A stretch of 64,000 bases of DNA from Malurus cyaneus samueli (lineage: Eukaryota > Chordata > Aves > Passeriformes > Maluridae), in contig CM019230.1 in the NCBI GenBank assembly GCA_009741485.1, forward strand, positions 11,058,194-11,122,193. Direction: 5' to 3'. The notes under the pieces are model-generated. The model was not told the origin of the DNA and ran no database searches. It saw only the letters and a program-made list of their open reading frames with translations. Both the position numbers and the translations under genes were made by a program. How positions within the stretch are numbered: position 1 is the first letter of the stretch; every line of letters starts with the position of its first letter. Of the stretch, positions 1 through 10,265 are shown piece after piece.

Positions 1-6
1 GTAACC

Positions 7-408
7 ATCATACCTAAAGCAAGGCTCACCTGAACAGAGGCCAAACAAAGTATTAGAGAGAATCGAGAATCAGACATTTAATCCAGGCCTACTGGTACAT
101 TCAGGGCAAACAAAGCCTCCTCCTGAGGCCACACCCAGAATGGACCCGATCACGGATCTCCCTTTATGCATTCTGCTCATGAACACATTGGCCCCAATTC
201 TCCAATAACACCTTCAGGTATGATGTCACCCACCCAAGTTTCTCCCCCCATTCTCTGTTTTTCCACATTTGGGGCTCTGAGCACAAAGTGTCCTGGATTC
301 AGGCCAGAGAATGTTTTCTAAAATGGGAGAACAGGAGCTCAGTGCTGTTCACTGGAGAAGAATAGACAGTACATAGAAAAATATAGAACTAAAGATCCTA
401 AGGCATCA
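7..408 (-). mobile_element. Solo LTR of an endogenous retrovirus, family A
   Basis: The same ~430 bp sequence recurs at 3046-3473, 6558-6976, 28225-28653 and 30247-30636. Family A copies begin TGATGCC and end GGCATCA on the sense strand, so they have short inverted ends and the TG...CA rule of retroviral LTRs. The sense strand carries a TATA-like GATAAAAGGGG about 260 bp in and an ATTAAA further on. Here the element is on the minus strand and somewhat decayed (start 'tcatacct'). No primer-binding site or retroviral open frame lies next to it, so it is a solo LTR. Confidence 0.85.
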
Positions 409-1029
409 ATAGGATCAGCAATCAGGCGCCAATAGAGGCTCCACACCACAATGTGCTTATAAAGATTTCATCCCTCACAGTGTCAAAAGCAACTTTCTAG
501 AGGCCAATTTAATTGTTGTCAATACTGGTTGCAAATTGCCTTAACATTTTAAATTGATGTTTTCTGTAAACTGCTCTGATTAATGGAAGGAAAAGATTGT
601 GTTTCTGCCTTTCTTCTGAAGATCTAATGGAGGTAACAAACAATAATTGATCCAGCAAGATACAGAGGCAAACAGGGAGAGGCAAACCTGCTGCAGAACT
701 TATTTTACCATCCACAGAAGATGGCACAGGATAGAACAGCTGGGTGGAACGTGGGCTTTTGTATGTTTGTTCCCTGAGGAAACTCTGAGCAGCTTTAACT
801 GAAGTACTTAACTGCAGGCAGAAGGGGGCTGGCTGTGAATTGTCACCATGGTGTGCCTTGGTGTCACCATGGAAAATCCAAAACCTGCTGGCATGAGCCT
901 CAGCCCATATCTCCCAGTGCCCTAAAGATGCTGAGAGCCAATCCCAGGTGGATCATCAAATTCCCAGAACATAAACAGGGCCTGGGCTTCTCAACAGAAA
1001 CTCTAAACACCCTCACAGGATCACTCTAT
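409..1029. other. Low-GC single-copy-type DNA inside the inverted repeat
   Basis: AT-richer DNA with many TAAT/ATTA-type words and no convincing frame. It carries none of the marks of retroviral internal sequence (no primer-binding site beside the LTR, no gag/pol-like frame). It is repeated in inverse at about 2430-3045. It could be intronic DNA with regulatory content; nothing coding is seen. Confidence 0.5.
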
Positions 1030-1470
1030 ACAACCGATCGGTCCGCGCTCCGCTGAGACCCTCAACAGCGAAACCATGGAGATACCTCAGCTCACCAGAG
1101 CCCTGCTGAGGCCCGACAACTCAGTACGAGCGACAGAGCCATCCCCCACCTGAGGCCTACCAACAGACCACTCAGGACAAACCGACACATCCCCGAACTA
1201 GACCCGACCACAAGCCCCTCACGCCACCCGGCAACCTCCTCCAAAGACCGACCGACAGACATCATCAGTGAACCACCCGAACATCCCCCATAAGACCGCA
1301 GGCCATCCCCCAGGTCAGACCGACCGAAGGCCATCCTCATAGGGCACGAACCGAGACCATCCTGCAGAACTGAGGACCCGACCCAGACATCCGACGAGGA
1401 CCTGTCCAACGGCCTCCCTCCAGGAACTAGACCCGACAGCACCATCTCGCTAGGGACCCAATCCAAGAGC
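1030..1470. repeat. Degenerate copy of a ~40-bp tandem repeat
   Basis: The position corresponds to the orderly tandem repeat at 2258-2420 in the other arm, whose unit contains GGAGGGATGGCCCTGCTC. Here only scraps of the unit survive ('gccatcc', 'ccaggaact', 'gaggacccgaccc') in an A/C-rich, CpG-containing background. The pattern looks more like uncorrected read error or misassembly than ordinary mutation, because the flanking arm sequence is nearly perfect. Confidence 0.55.
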
Positions 1471-1583
1471 CGCCCTCCCAGCCCTGCTCTGACTGCACTC
1501 CCACATTTCACCTCCTCCTCCTGAGCTGACTGTGCCCGTGAATGAGCTCAACCAGCTGATGGAGGAGTGTGAGAGCTCCAGAG

Positions 1584-2154
1584 CCAGGAGAGAGGAGGGA
1601 CATGGCAGAGGTGTGACAGGGAGGATGGAGCCCTCAGGTCCAGCACTGCTCCGACCCAGCCTCCAGGGAAGCTGCAGCTTGGGAAGTGTGACACTGTAGG
1701 GCAGGACAAGGGCTATGACCTCACCTTCCCCCTTTCAGGTGTTCTGGTCCAGAATTGTTCCCATTTTTGTTTCTGTGTGTTTGGAAAGCAGCATTCTCCC
1801 TGCCATTGCCAATCCCACTACACAGATCCAGGAACTGGGAAAGCAGCCAAGTGTATCAGGTTGGACCTCCCACACACACAGAGCCTCCATCCATCCTCCC
1901 CGGATCCATCCCACTGCTCCCTGCCGGTGTTCCTGTGACTCCTGCATCCACCGTCCCACTTCTCAGGATCCCACCAGCCCCAGGATTTGCTCCTAAACCC
2001 AGCAGCTGTTACAAACACCAGGTGGACAGTGACAGGACAAGGGGAATGGCTTCAAACTAGAAGAGGAGAGATTTACATTGAATATCAGGAAGGAACTCCT
2101 CCCTGGGGGTGGCAGGCCCTGGCATAGGGTGCCCAAGCACTGTGCTGCCTGGAT
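1584..2154. other. Spacer between inverted-repeat arms
   Basis: About 570 bp of DNA present once between the arms. The right part (about 2030-2145) is a CR1 3' fragment in the plus direction ('ggggaatggcttcaaac', then 'caggccctggcatagggtgcccaag'). The rest shows no gene. Confidence 0.6.
2030..2145 (+). mobile_element. CR1 LINE 3' fragment
   Basis: Contains the CR1 landmarks 'ggggaatggcttcaaac', a 'tcaggaaggaactcctccc' stretch and 'ggccctggcatagggtgccc', in the sense order found in the fuller copies at 36090-36610 and 56435-56650. It is truncated where the right arm begins. Confidence 0.75.
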
Positions 2155-2257
2155 CTCTGGAGCTCTCACACTCCTCCATCAGCTGGTTGAGCTCATTCAC
2201 GGGCACAGTCAGCTCAGAAGGAGGAGGTGAAATGTGGGAGTGCAGTCAGAACAGGGC

Positions 2258-2420
2258 TGGGAGGGATGGCCCTGCTTGGATCAGGTCCCTCAGTTCCTGG
2301 AGGGATGGCCCTGCTCGGGTCGGGTCCCTCAGTCCCGGAGGGATGGCCCTGCTCGGGTCCCTCAGATCTGACAGGGACGGCCCTGCTCGTGTTGGTACCA
2401 CTGAGCTGAGTCCCTCAGAC
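2258..2420. repeat. ~40-bp minisatellite, about four units
   Basis: Units share 'gggatggccctgctcggg' followed by 'tccctcag'. Unit length varies from roughly 30 to 45 bp through internal duplication of the 'tcgggtcggg' part. Reading frames stay open by composition only. Confidence 0.8.
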
Positions 2421-3045
2421 CTGAGCTGAGGTTTTAGAGTTTCCTGTGAGAAAGCCCACAGGGGATCCCGTGTTTAGATGTTCTGGGAATTTGATGTCCA
2501 CCTGGGATTGGCTCTCAGCATCTTTAGGGCACTGGGAGATATGGGCTGAGGCTCATGCCAGCAGGTTTTGGATTTTCCATGGTGACACCAAGGCACACCA
2601 TGGTGACAATTCACAGCCAGCCCCCTTCTGCCTGCAGTTAAGGTACTTCAGTTAAAGCTGCTCAGAGTTTCCTCAGGGAACAAACATAGCAAAGCCCACG
2701 TTCCACCCAGCTGTTCTATCCTGTGCCATTCTTCTGTGGATGGTAAAATAATTTCTGCAGCAGGTTTGCCTCTCCCTGTTTGCCTCTCTGTATCTTGCTG
2801 GATCAATTATTGTTTGTTACCTCCATTAGATCTTCAGAAGAAAGGCAGAAACACAATCTTTTCCTTCCATTAATCAGAGCAGTTTACAGAAAACATCAAT
2901 TTAAAATGTTAAGGCCAATTTGCAACCAGTATTGACAACAATTAAATTGGCCTCTAGAAAGTTGCTTTTGACACTGTGAGGGATGAAATCTTTATAAGCA
3001 CATTGTGGTGTGGAGCCTCTATTGGCGCCTGATTGCTGATCCTAT

Positions 3046-3473
3046 TGATGCCTTAGGATCTTTAGTTTCTATATTTTCATGTATCTGTATTCTTGCACTT
3101 CTCCAGTGCACAGCACTGAGCTCCTGTTCTCCCATCTTTAGACAAAACAATTCCTCTCTGGTCTGAAATCCAAGGACACCTCACTGCCTCAGAGCCCCAA
3201 AATATGGAAACAACAGAGAATTGGGGGGAGCAAACTTGGGGTGGTTGACATCATCACCTGAAGGTGTCATTGGAGAATTGGGGCCCAATGTGTTCATGAG
3301 ACAGAACTGATAAAAGGGGAAGATCTCGTGACTCGGGGTCCATTCTGGGTGTGGCCTCAGGAGGAGGCTTTGTCTGCCCTGAATGTACCAGTAGGCCTGG
3401 ATTAAATTTGTCTGCTTTTATTCTCCTAACTTTGCCTGGCCTCTGTTTCAGGTGAGCCTTGTTTTAGGCATCA
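3046..3473 (+). mobile_element. Solo LTR, family A, nearly intact
   Basis: Starts TGATGCC, ends GGCATCA, length about 428 bp, with a TATA-like GATAAAAGGGG near 3308 and an ATTAAA near 3401, so the presumed U3-R-U5 order reads left to right. No tRNA primer-binding site follows the right end and no polypurine tract precedes the left end. A TGGCGCC word 25 bp upstream is in the wrong place for a primer-binding site. No clear target-site duplication. Confidence 0.88.
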
Positions 3474-5019
3474 CTGTCACACCCTGTGCAAGTGTAAGCA
3501 GAGGTGAGGAGCTGCGAGCAGGGTTCCACTGAGAGTATGCCAGAATCAGCAAACTCCCCTTGCCCTCCCACTGGACCCCTGCCCAGATGTTGCAACTCAA
3601 TCCATGCTCTGCCTCCATCACTATCAGCCTCCTCTAGCTCCCAGCTGGGGCTTCTCACATCAAAACTGCACAAAAATGTGCTGGAACAAAGGTTCCCTGC
3701 TTTATTCTTGGCATTGTCAGCTAGAGCCGTGACCTCCAGAGCTGCCTGCTGGCCACAGTGGCCACACTGGCCACAGCCCCACGAGAGCAGTGGCCAGGGC
3801 TTCTGCAGAGCTCTGAGTGACCCTTGCAGCCCTGAGTGACCCCTGCACCCTTCCCGTGGAAAACCAGCTCAGCTCCTGTGGGGCTGAGAGTGCAGATGGT
3901 GCTGGAAACTCTGCCTGGTTGAATTCCAGGAAAATGAATTCCCTTGGATGTGTGACAGGTACCTCGCCTGGCCACAGGTGGGAATGTCACAGACCTGGTG
4001 GGACCCTGGCTGGGAAATTTGGGACATTGACCAGCAGAAGAGGCCACTGGAGCCTCTGAAAGCCTGCTGGGCGATGTTCTGGTTCAGCAAGCACATCCCA
4101 GAGGGCTCAGCCGGTGCCTAGTCCTGCCTTGTTTTGGGCTCTGCTCTGAGGCTGAGCCTTTGCCTTGCCCTTCCTTCCAGCAGAGTTTCTCCACCCGGGG
4201 CAGCCTCTCCTAGCCCACTCTCCAGGCTGTTCTCTCCTCCAGGGTGTGTTCTGGTGGCTTGCAGAAGGGTTTTTTTCTAGGCTGATCCACAGCAGGAAGG
4301 TTTGGCTCATGCTGAAGGCCTGAGGATGATTTTATTGTTGCCTGCAAACAGCTTTTATCCTTGGAGCAGGCCCTGCTCTTCCTGGCCCCACAGCCACCCA
4401 GTGGCTCTTGCCTCACTTCCCCTTCTGTGCAGCTTTATTGCCCTCAGACCATCTGATGGTTATGGGCAGCTGGAGGGCTCCCCTGGGGTTATTTATATGA
4501 TCAGCCCTTCGCAGGAGTGATGCCTTCCTTCAGGAAAGGACACATCCAACTGCTCCAACTGCTGTTTGATTTAAAATATCTGAGGAGCCAGGGAAAGGAG
4601 TACATCTGTCACAATCTCACTTGCAATCAGTGAAGTTAATGGAAAGATTCCTTCTGACTCTCCTGGGCTTTGGACGAGGCTCTGTGCTGCAACATTAGCA
4701 AATAATGAAGTTCACATCTCGTCAAATCCTCCTCAGGAAAATAATTCTAAGATATGTAGCTGGCCTTTTGCAGCTCTGTCCCCAGATCTGTCCCTGGTTT
4801 GTCAGCTGTGCCAGCGCCTCTGCCTCTGGTGTTAAATCAATTCTGAGGATAAGAGCTGCTCTCTGAAAGAACCTCCTGAAATGTTCCATCACTGCCAGTC
4901 CCGAGCTATGCCCCGGGGCTCAGAGTGGCCCCTCCCAAAAGCACTGAGAGAAATACTAAATTCAATATTATAATCTCCAGTGTGTGGCTTTCTGCCCAAA
5001 ATCTGCCAGCTGCTGGAAT
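3474..5019. other. Single-copy-type DNA, no gene recognised
   Basis: GC-moderate DNA without transposon landmarks. The part around 4560-4860 is AT-richer, with words such as 'caacattagcaaataatg', and could hold conserved regulatory sequence. No splice-bounded frame was found. Confidence 0.45.
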
Positions 5020-5260
5020 GCAGAACCAGAGAATGTCCTGAGCTGGAAGGGACCCACAGGATCACCCAGTGCCACCCAGCCCTGTCAGAACCCCAACAAT
5101 CCCCCTGTCCATCCCTGCAGCGCTGCCAAACGCTCCTGGAGCTCTGGCAGCCTCGGGGCTGGGACCATTCCCTGGGGAGCCTGGGCAGTGCCAGCACCCT
5201 CTGGGGACAGAAGAACCTTTCCCTGCTCTCCAGCCTGACCCTGTCCTGGCCCAGCTCCAG
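5020..5260 (-). mobile_element. CR1 LINE 3' fragment (divergent subfamily)
   Basis: Reads, on the minus strand, toward the CR1 3' end: 'gagctggaagggacccacagg' followed by 'cccaacaatccccctgtccat'. The same subfamily occurs at 20130-20240. It continues into GC-rich CR1 3' untranslated sequence. Confidence 0.75.
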
Positions 5261-5870
5261 CTAATGCCCTCGGCAGGAGCTGCAGCCCTCCCTGCATCCC
5301 AGCCCTGCTGGCTCTGGCAGAGCCAACAGCCCAGAGCCAGCGGTGTCCCCTCCCTCTGAGGCTGCTCCCTGTATCTTTCTCCTCCTTGGTGACCATTGAG
5401 AGGCACAGGAGTGGCCTCAGAGGACTCCAGGTGTGGCACAGCTGGAGGAGCCGGGCTGGAGGAGCAGCTTTTCTGTCCCGCTTTCACTGCTGCCCTTCTC
5501 TTTGTGTCCCCAGTGCCCGTGCTGGGGCCGAGGGCAGCCCCCGAGGGGGGTGAGTGACCCCACTCAGCTCTCCACTCATCTCCTGACAGGGTTCGGAGAG
5601 CACTTATCCACCAAAGGACTCAGGGCAAAGGGTCAGTGTGGGGTCTGACCAGTTCGGGATGGTGTCTGCTGGGTGGGATGGAGAGCTGGAATGGGGACGA
5701 GGCAGGTTGAGTGGCTGTGGAACATTCTGGAACACAGCAGAGTGATTGTGTGGCACTGTGCCTGTCACCTGTGAGGTCACCCTCTCCCTCAGGAGGCTGT
5801 CAGTGACCAGGACAGTGTCCTGGGCCAGCCTGAGGAGCAGCCCCAGTGCTCCTGCTGTTGTCTAATGGTC
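5261..5870. other. GC-rich single-copy-type DNA
   Basis: No transposon landmark is evident. It contains one short segment with good splice-site context (see 5514-5549). Otherwise nothing is supported. Confidence 0.4.
5514..5549 (+). other. Possible 36-nt microexon (speculative)
   Basis: A long pyrimidine run ending 'tgtgtccccag' is followed by 36 nt and then 'gtgagtg', a near-ideal donor. The length is a multiple of three, so inclusion would keep frame; the three readings are Pro/Gly-rich or Ala/Pro-rich. A gene is read on the same strand at 38947. Splice-like pairs arise by chance in GC-rich DNA, so this is only a candidate. Confidence 0.18.
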
Positions 5871-6557
5871 CAGTTTCAGTAATGACACAGACACGGTTAA
5901 GGGGATAATTTTACCTTGGTGTTTAATGGGATCCCAGGAATGGGAAAACACCCCCCGTGTGTAGCATGGATACAATTTTATGGATTTCACAAATCAGCAC
6001 ATCTATCTAGAATTCCCCAATAAGAAACTAAAGAAATGCAGGGATGTCCCCCTATTCTAAAGAATCCCCCCTGGATAAGGCCAGAGCCCAGGTTACACAA
6101 TGTGTTCCAGAGAAGGTTTCACCCACAGCTGGAGCCTCAAGTTTTGAGACAGCACTGGGCACACTGACTCCTTGCTGAGGGTCTTTGGTTTTTCTGCCCA
6201 GCAGAACCCCTAAACTCAGCTGGAATATCAGACTACAGGAATTACAGCATGTAGGCAAAGGGTTCAGGGATACATAAAGGGTACGGAAAATGTCTGAAAG
6301 GGTGTATAAAATATATAAAAGGGTGTATAAAAATGAAAGGCAAAAATCATCAGGCATCACTGTCCTGGCACACTGCCCATGGCTTTGCCCAGGGGCTGGG
6401 GCTGGGTCATTCCCAGGGCAGCAAGGTCTGGGGCGGCACAAAAGCCAAACAGCTCCATGTGCCTGTGGCTGGGGAGGGTGGCAGGAGCCCCCCAGGGCTG
6501 AGCCAGCCTGGGAACGTCCCACTGCTCCTGTCTGCAGGGACAGTACAGGAGAACCAA
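5871..6557 (-). mobile_element. Possible further retroviral LTR-like sequence
   Basis: Contains a doubled 'gggtgtataaaa' (6300-6335) and terminates directly against the family A LTR at 6558. The organisation (TATA-like words, moderate length) is reminiscent of an LTR, but no matching copy exists in the window and no ends are clear. It may be ordinary intronic DNA. Confidence 0.25.
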
Positions 6558-6976
6558 TGATGCCTAAAACAAGGTTCACCTGAAACAGAGGCCAGGCAAA
6601 GTTAAGCAGACAAATTTAATCCAGGCCTACTGGTACATTCAGGGCAGACAAAGCCTCCTCCTGAGGCCACACCCAGAATGGACCCCGAGTCACGAAATCT
6701 TCCCCTTTTATCAGTTCTGTCTCATGAACACATTGAGCCCCAATTCTCCAATGACACCTTCAGGTGATGATGTCACCCACCCCAAGTTTGCTCCCCCCAA
6801 TTCTCTGTTGTTTCCATATTTTGGGGCTCTGAGGCAGTGAAATGTCCTTGGATTTCAGGCTCAGAGAGGAATTGTTTTGTCTAAAGATGGGAGAACAGGA
6901 GCTCAGTGCTTTGCATTGGAGGCGTACAAGAATACAGATAAATGAAAATATAGAAACTAAAACTCTTAAGGCATCA
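6558..6976 (-). mobile_element. Solo LTR, family A, nearly intact
   Basis: On the plus strand it starts TGATGCCTAAAAC and ends AAGGCATCA, so the element is antisense to the window. It shares the TATA-like word, the 'attctccaatgacaccttcagg' region and the 'gggagaacaggagctcag' region with the other family A copies. Flanks 'accaa' and 'caatg' give no convincing duplication. Confidence 0.88.
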
Positions 6977-8384
6977 CAATGCCAAAGTCTCCTGCAGACA
7001 CAGCTGCAGCTTCCCAACCAGGGAGAAGCTGCTTCCCCCACATCCTGGACTGATTTTGTGAGACAAAGTCTAAAACAGGGTGAAACCTTGGGTTTGGAGA
7101 GCATCCTGAGGTGCTTGACACAACCCAGACCTTCAGTTTAGTTTGGTTTGGTTTGGTTTGGTAGTTTTAGCCTCAAGGTTGGAGGAAATTCCAGGTTTCT
7201 CTGAGCCCTTTAGTGCATTGGTGTCCAAGACTCGCCCTACTTTACTTTTGTCCTCTGAAGTCAAGTTCCACCTCAATTCTGGCTGCAGCCCCTTGAGAAG
7301 TTCTGCATCCTGGGCAGCACAAGCTCTGGTGATCCCCCAGCTGCTGGAGGGATTTGTCAGCTGGAAGAGGCAGAAGCACCTGGGCTTTCCTCTGTTTCTT
7401 GGCATTTCTTTGGCCTGGGGTGGAAGTCAAACCATCCCCTGGTGATGAAGCTTTCAGTGGTGGATGGCTGAGAACATGACCCAGATTTCTGCTGGAACCC
7501 GGGTCCCACTGGGCAGGTTTGCTGCGAGCACCAGGTCCCATAATGGCCTCGTGCCAGCACCTTCTCCAAGGCTCTTTCCTCCACGGATTTGGAGCAGATA
7601 TTTATTAATTTAGTAATTTATTAATTTATGGTTAACCTGGGCTAACGTTTTTAACTTACTGGGATTTCTTCATTCTTCACTGTATTTTCTCTCCCCTCCG
7701 GCACTCAGTGCCGCTCTCACCTTCCTTTCTGCCTCTCCTGAAGAACACCCAGTTTTATTTCCTGCTCCAACCTCCCTGGGGCTCCTGCAGTGCCCAGTCG
7801 CAGATCCCATATCAGAATTCAAGGTCTGCTCATTTTTCACCAAAAGTCCTGAAAAAACTATTTCTTCCAGCTCCTCCTGCTGTACCTCCTGACTCTCCAG
7901 CCCTGGCACACTTCTAAGTGTGTTTATCTCATCAACTTTCTTCTGCATCCTCTTCACCTTTGGTGCTTCTATTTCACTCCTGCTTCCTCATTGCCAGTGT
8001 GGCACCTCCTCTGCCTGTCTCTGTTTCTCTAATTTTGAATGGATGCACTGCAAAAATACCAACATTTTGTGCAGCATCCCCAGAATCCTCAGCTGGGACC
8101 CCGTGGGAGTGAGGATCAGGCTGAGCACCCTCAGGCTCAGGGACAATGGGGTTAGAAAGCACAGAATGCAGATTGCTGAGGGAGGGCAGGGGCTGGGCAC
8201 CAGTGCCAGTGACCAGTGGGGAGGAGGGAGAGCTCAGAAAATCACCAGGACCTGCCTCTTTTCACGTTGTGCAGTTTAGTGCCAGAAGAACGAAGATTCT
8301 GGTTCCTTCTCTGCAGGAGAACCCAAAGATTTTGAGACATTTGGTCTTCCCCTGTTTGGAATTCTTGAGCGTTCATGAGTTCAA
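6977..8384. other. Single-copy-type DNA with a (TTTGG)4 tract
   Basis: A short simple repeat of TTTGG lies at 7139-7163 and an AT-rich 'tttattaatttagtaattt' tract at 7600-7632. No transposon landmark or exon was recognised in the remainder. Confidence 0.45.
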
Positions 8385-8452
8385 AGTGAATCATGGAATT
8401 AATGCTGGAAAAGGCCTCCACAATCCTCAATCCCACCTCCCCCAGGAGCTGC
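8385..8452 (-). mobile_element. Short CR1-like fragment of another subfamily
   Basis: 'gaatcatggaattaatgctgg' followed by 'aaaaggcctccacaatcc' resembles the antisense 3' end of the CR1 type ending '...ggttggaaaagacctctaagatc'. It is short, so the call is moderate. Confidence 0.45.
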
Positions 8453-8554
8453 TGTCCTGCCTGTGGTGCTCAGTGAGGCTCTGGCAGTTTGGGGAGTGTT
8501 GAGCTCTCCCCACAAGTACAAACGCTGCTGCTTGAGCTCCTGCTGTCACCTGTG

Positions 8555-9033
8555 GGCTGTGCTGTCCTGCTCTCACAGCTCCTGTGTGTCCAGGCTGTCT
8601 CTCCAGGGGCTGGCAGGTCCCCCGGCTGTGCTGTCCTGCTCTCACAGCTCCTGTGTGTCCAGGCTGTCTCTCCAGGGGCTGGCAGGTCCCCGGCTGTGCT
8701 GTCCTGCTCTCACAGCTCCTGTGTGTCCAGGCTGTCTCTCCAGGGCTGGCAGGTCCCCGGCTGTGCTGTCCTGCTTCTCACAGCTCCTGTGTGTCAGGCT
8801 GTCTCTCCAGGGGCTGGCAGGTCCCCGGCTGTGCTGTCCTGCTCTCACAGCTCCTGTGTGTCCAGGCTGTCTCTCCAGGAGCTGGCAGGTCCCCCGGCTG
8901 TGCTGTCCTGCTCTCACAGCTCCTGTGTGTCCAGGCTGTCTCTCCAGGAGCTGGCAGGTCCCCTGGCTGTGCTGTCCTGCTCTCACAGCTCCTGTGTGTC
9001 CAGGCTGTCTCTCCAGGAGCTGGCAGGTCCCCC
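8555..9033. repeat. 67-69 bp minisatellite, seven units
   Basis: Unit starts at 8555, 8624, 8692, 8759, 8827, 8896 and 8965. Each contains 'ctgtcctgctctcacagctc' and 'gtctctccaggggctggcag'. The late units carry 'ccaggagctgg' instead of 'ccaggggctgg', so two sub-variants are blocked together, as expected from stepwise duplication. Because 69 is a multiple of three and the unit lacks stops, long open frames run through in several frames; they are not genes. Confidence 0.93.
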
Positions 9034-10265
9034 CTGTCCGGTCACTCCATGGGGAGTCGCTGCTGGCCCAGCCCGGTGCTCAGTCACAGTTGACACCTGT
9101 GAGCGTGGCTTTAACACGATTGTCACAGTGCCACAGCTGATGAAATATTTACCTTGGAGAAGTGTCAGGCCGTCAATGCTTCACTGGCTGCTGCCAGCAC
9201 GCTCCTGATTTACGGTCCTGAATTGTTTATGAGGCTTAATTGCGCTGCCCTTCCTCAATCAGGGCTTGCCGGGGCATTTGTAATTAGCTCTGCCCCCGAG
9301 AGCACCCAGGCTCTGCCCTGCCCCCGAGAGCACCCGGGGCTGTGGAGCAGCAAGTGGCAGCACCCTGACCCTCCACCAGCCCTGACAGACCCCCCTCCCC
9401 ACCCTCTGAGCATTCCTGGGGTCCCCAGTGCCACCCTGCTGCGTGACAGGGGCTCAGGGCACGGTGGCACCTTGGGGACTCTGCATCCAGTTTGGGGACA
9501 GAGCAGCACTCACAGGTGACTCCTTTCACCCTGGCACTGATCCCTTGGTGTGCAGGTGCTTCACTGAGGGGTGCTGGCTAAGCTCAGGGTGGGCAGGGAT
9601 GCAGCACAAAGTCCAGATGTTGTTTTTGGAGGATGGAATCCTCCCCAGGACCAGGCTGAAGGTGGAACAGACCTCAGGTCCCAGGTGGTGTCCTGTGCTT
9701 TCCAGCAAAGCATTACAGACCAGGGCTGAGCTCAGGATGGGCTGGAATCTGTTTTCCTCCTCTCCCAGCAGGGAGCACGTGCCATGGAATTCTGCCTTCC
9801 ATAGGTCTGGGAGTTTTTGTGCTTTTGCTCTTGGTTTTCTGTTGGTGAATTTTGCCAATTCCTTTATCATAGCTTAAAAAAGCAGATTTAAAAGCAGTTT
9901 AGCAAACAACAAAATTCCTTTCTACTATCAGAGTTGCAGAGGCTCAAATCTGGAATTGCCTGGAGTTTTTTGGACAGAGCTCTCTCTCCCAGATGTGCTT
10001 CAGGAATCTCCTCTGTTGAGATTCATCCAGAGGAGCATCTCAAGATGAAAGGAGATTTTGCAGCAGAAAAAAATGTTGTATTTTCCTTGTGTAAACTGAT
10101 GTCTCTATCAAAAGGAGGGAAATCTTTCAGGCAGAGATTGCTCGAAAATTATGGCAAAGTGTGTCTTCAGAATGTGAGAGTGCTCAGGGAAGTCAATCCC
10201 CCAACTTTTCAATCTTTGCACTGTGAATCCCTGTGGAGGGGGAGGACGGGGGATTCCTGGGCAGT
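9034..10265. other. Single-copy-type DNA with a regulatory-looking segment
   Basis: The segment 9110-9300 is lower in GC and has homeodomain-type words ('gaggcttaattgcgc', 'tttgtaattagctc') that stand out from the GC-rich surroundings, making it a candidate conserved noncoding element. Nothing coding is supported elsewhere in this stretch. Confidence 0.4.

Larger units (their letters stand above)
1..1583. repeat. Left arm of a large inverted repeat
   Basis: This stretch is the reverse complement of 2155-3473. The match can be followed by eye from the LTR at the outer edge through the low-GC segment 409-1010 (for example the 'gaattgtcaccatggtg' block) to the inner segment ending 'gagctccagag'. 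The arm is about 260 bp longer than its partner because 1030-1470 is a noisy, expanded version of a short tandem repeat. The arm may begin before the window. It could be a true inverted duplication or an assembly fold-back. Confidence 0.9.
2155..3473. repeat. Right arm of the large inverted repeat
   Basis: Reverse complement of 1-1583. It contains the clean ~40-bp tandem repeat (2258-2420), the low-GC segment and, at its outer edge, an intact family A LTR (3046-3473). The arm boundary on the outer side coincides with the LTR end as far as can be judged. Confidence 0.9.

Noticed and set aside
3022..3041. TGGCGCC word as a retroviral primer-binding site
   Set aside because: It lies upstream of the LTR start rather than directly after an LTR end, and no internal retroviral sequence follows.
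8463..9208. Overlapping open frames of 169-239 codons
   Set aside because: They follow a 69-bp minisatellite whose unit lacks stops; several frames are open at once and no splice or UTR context exists.
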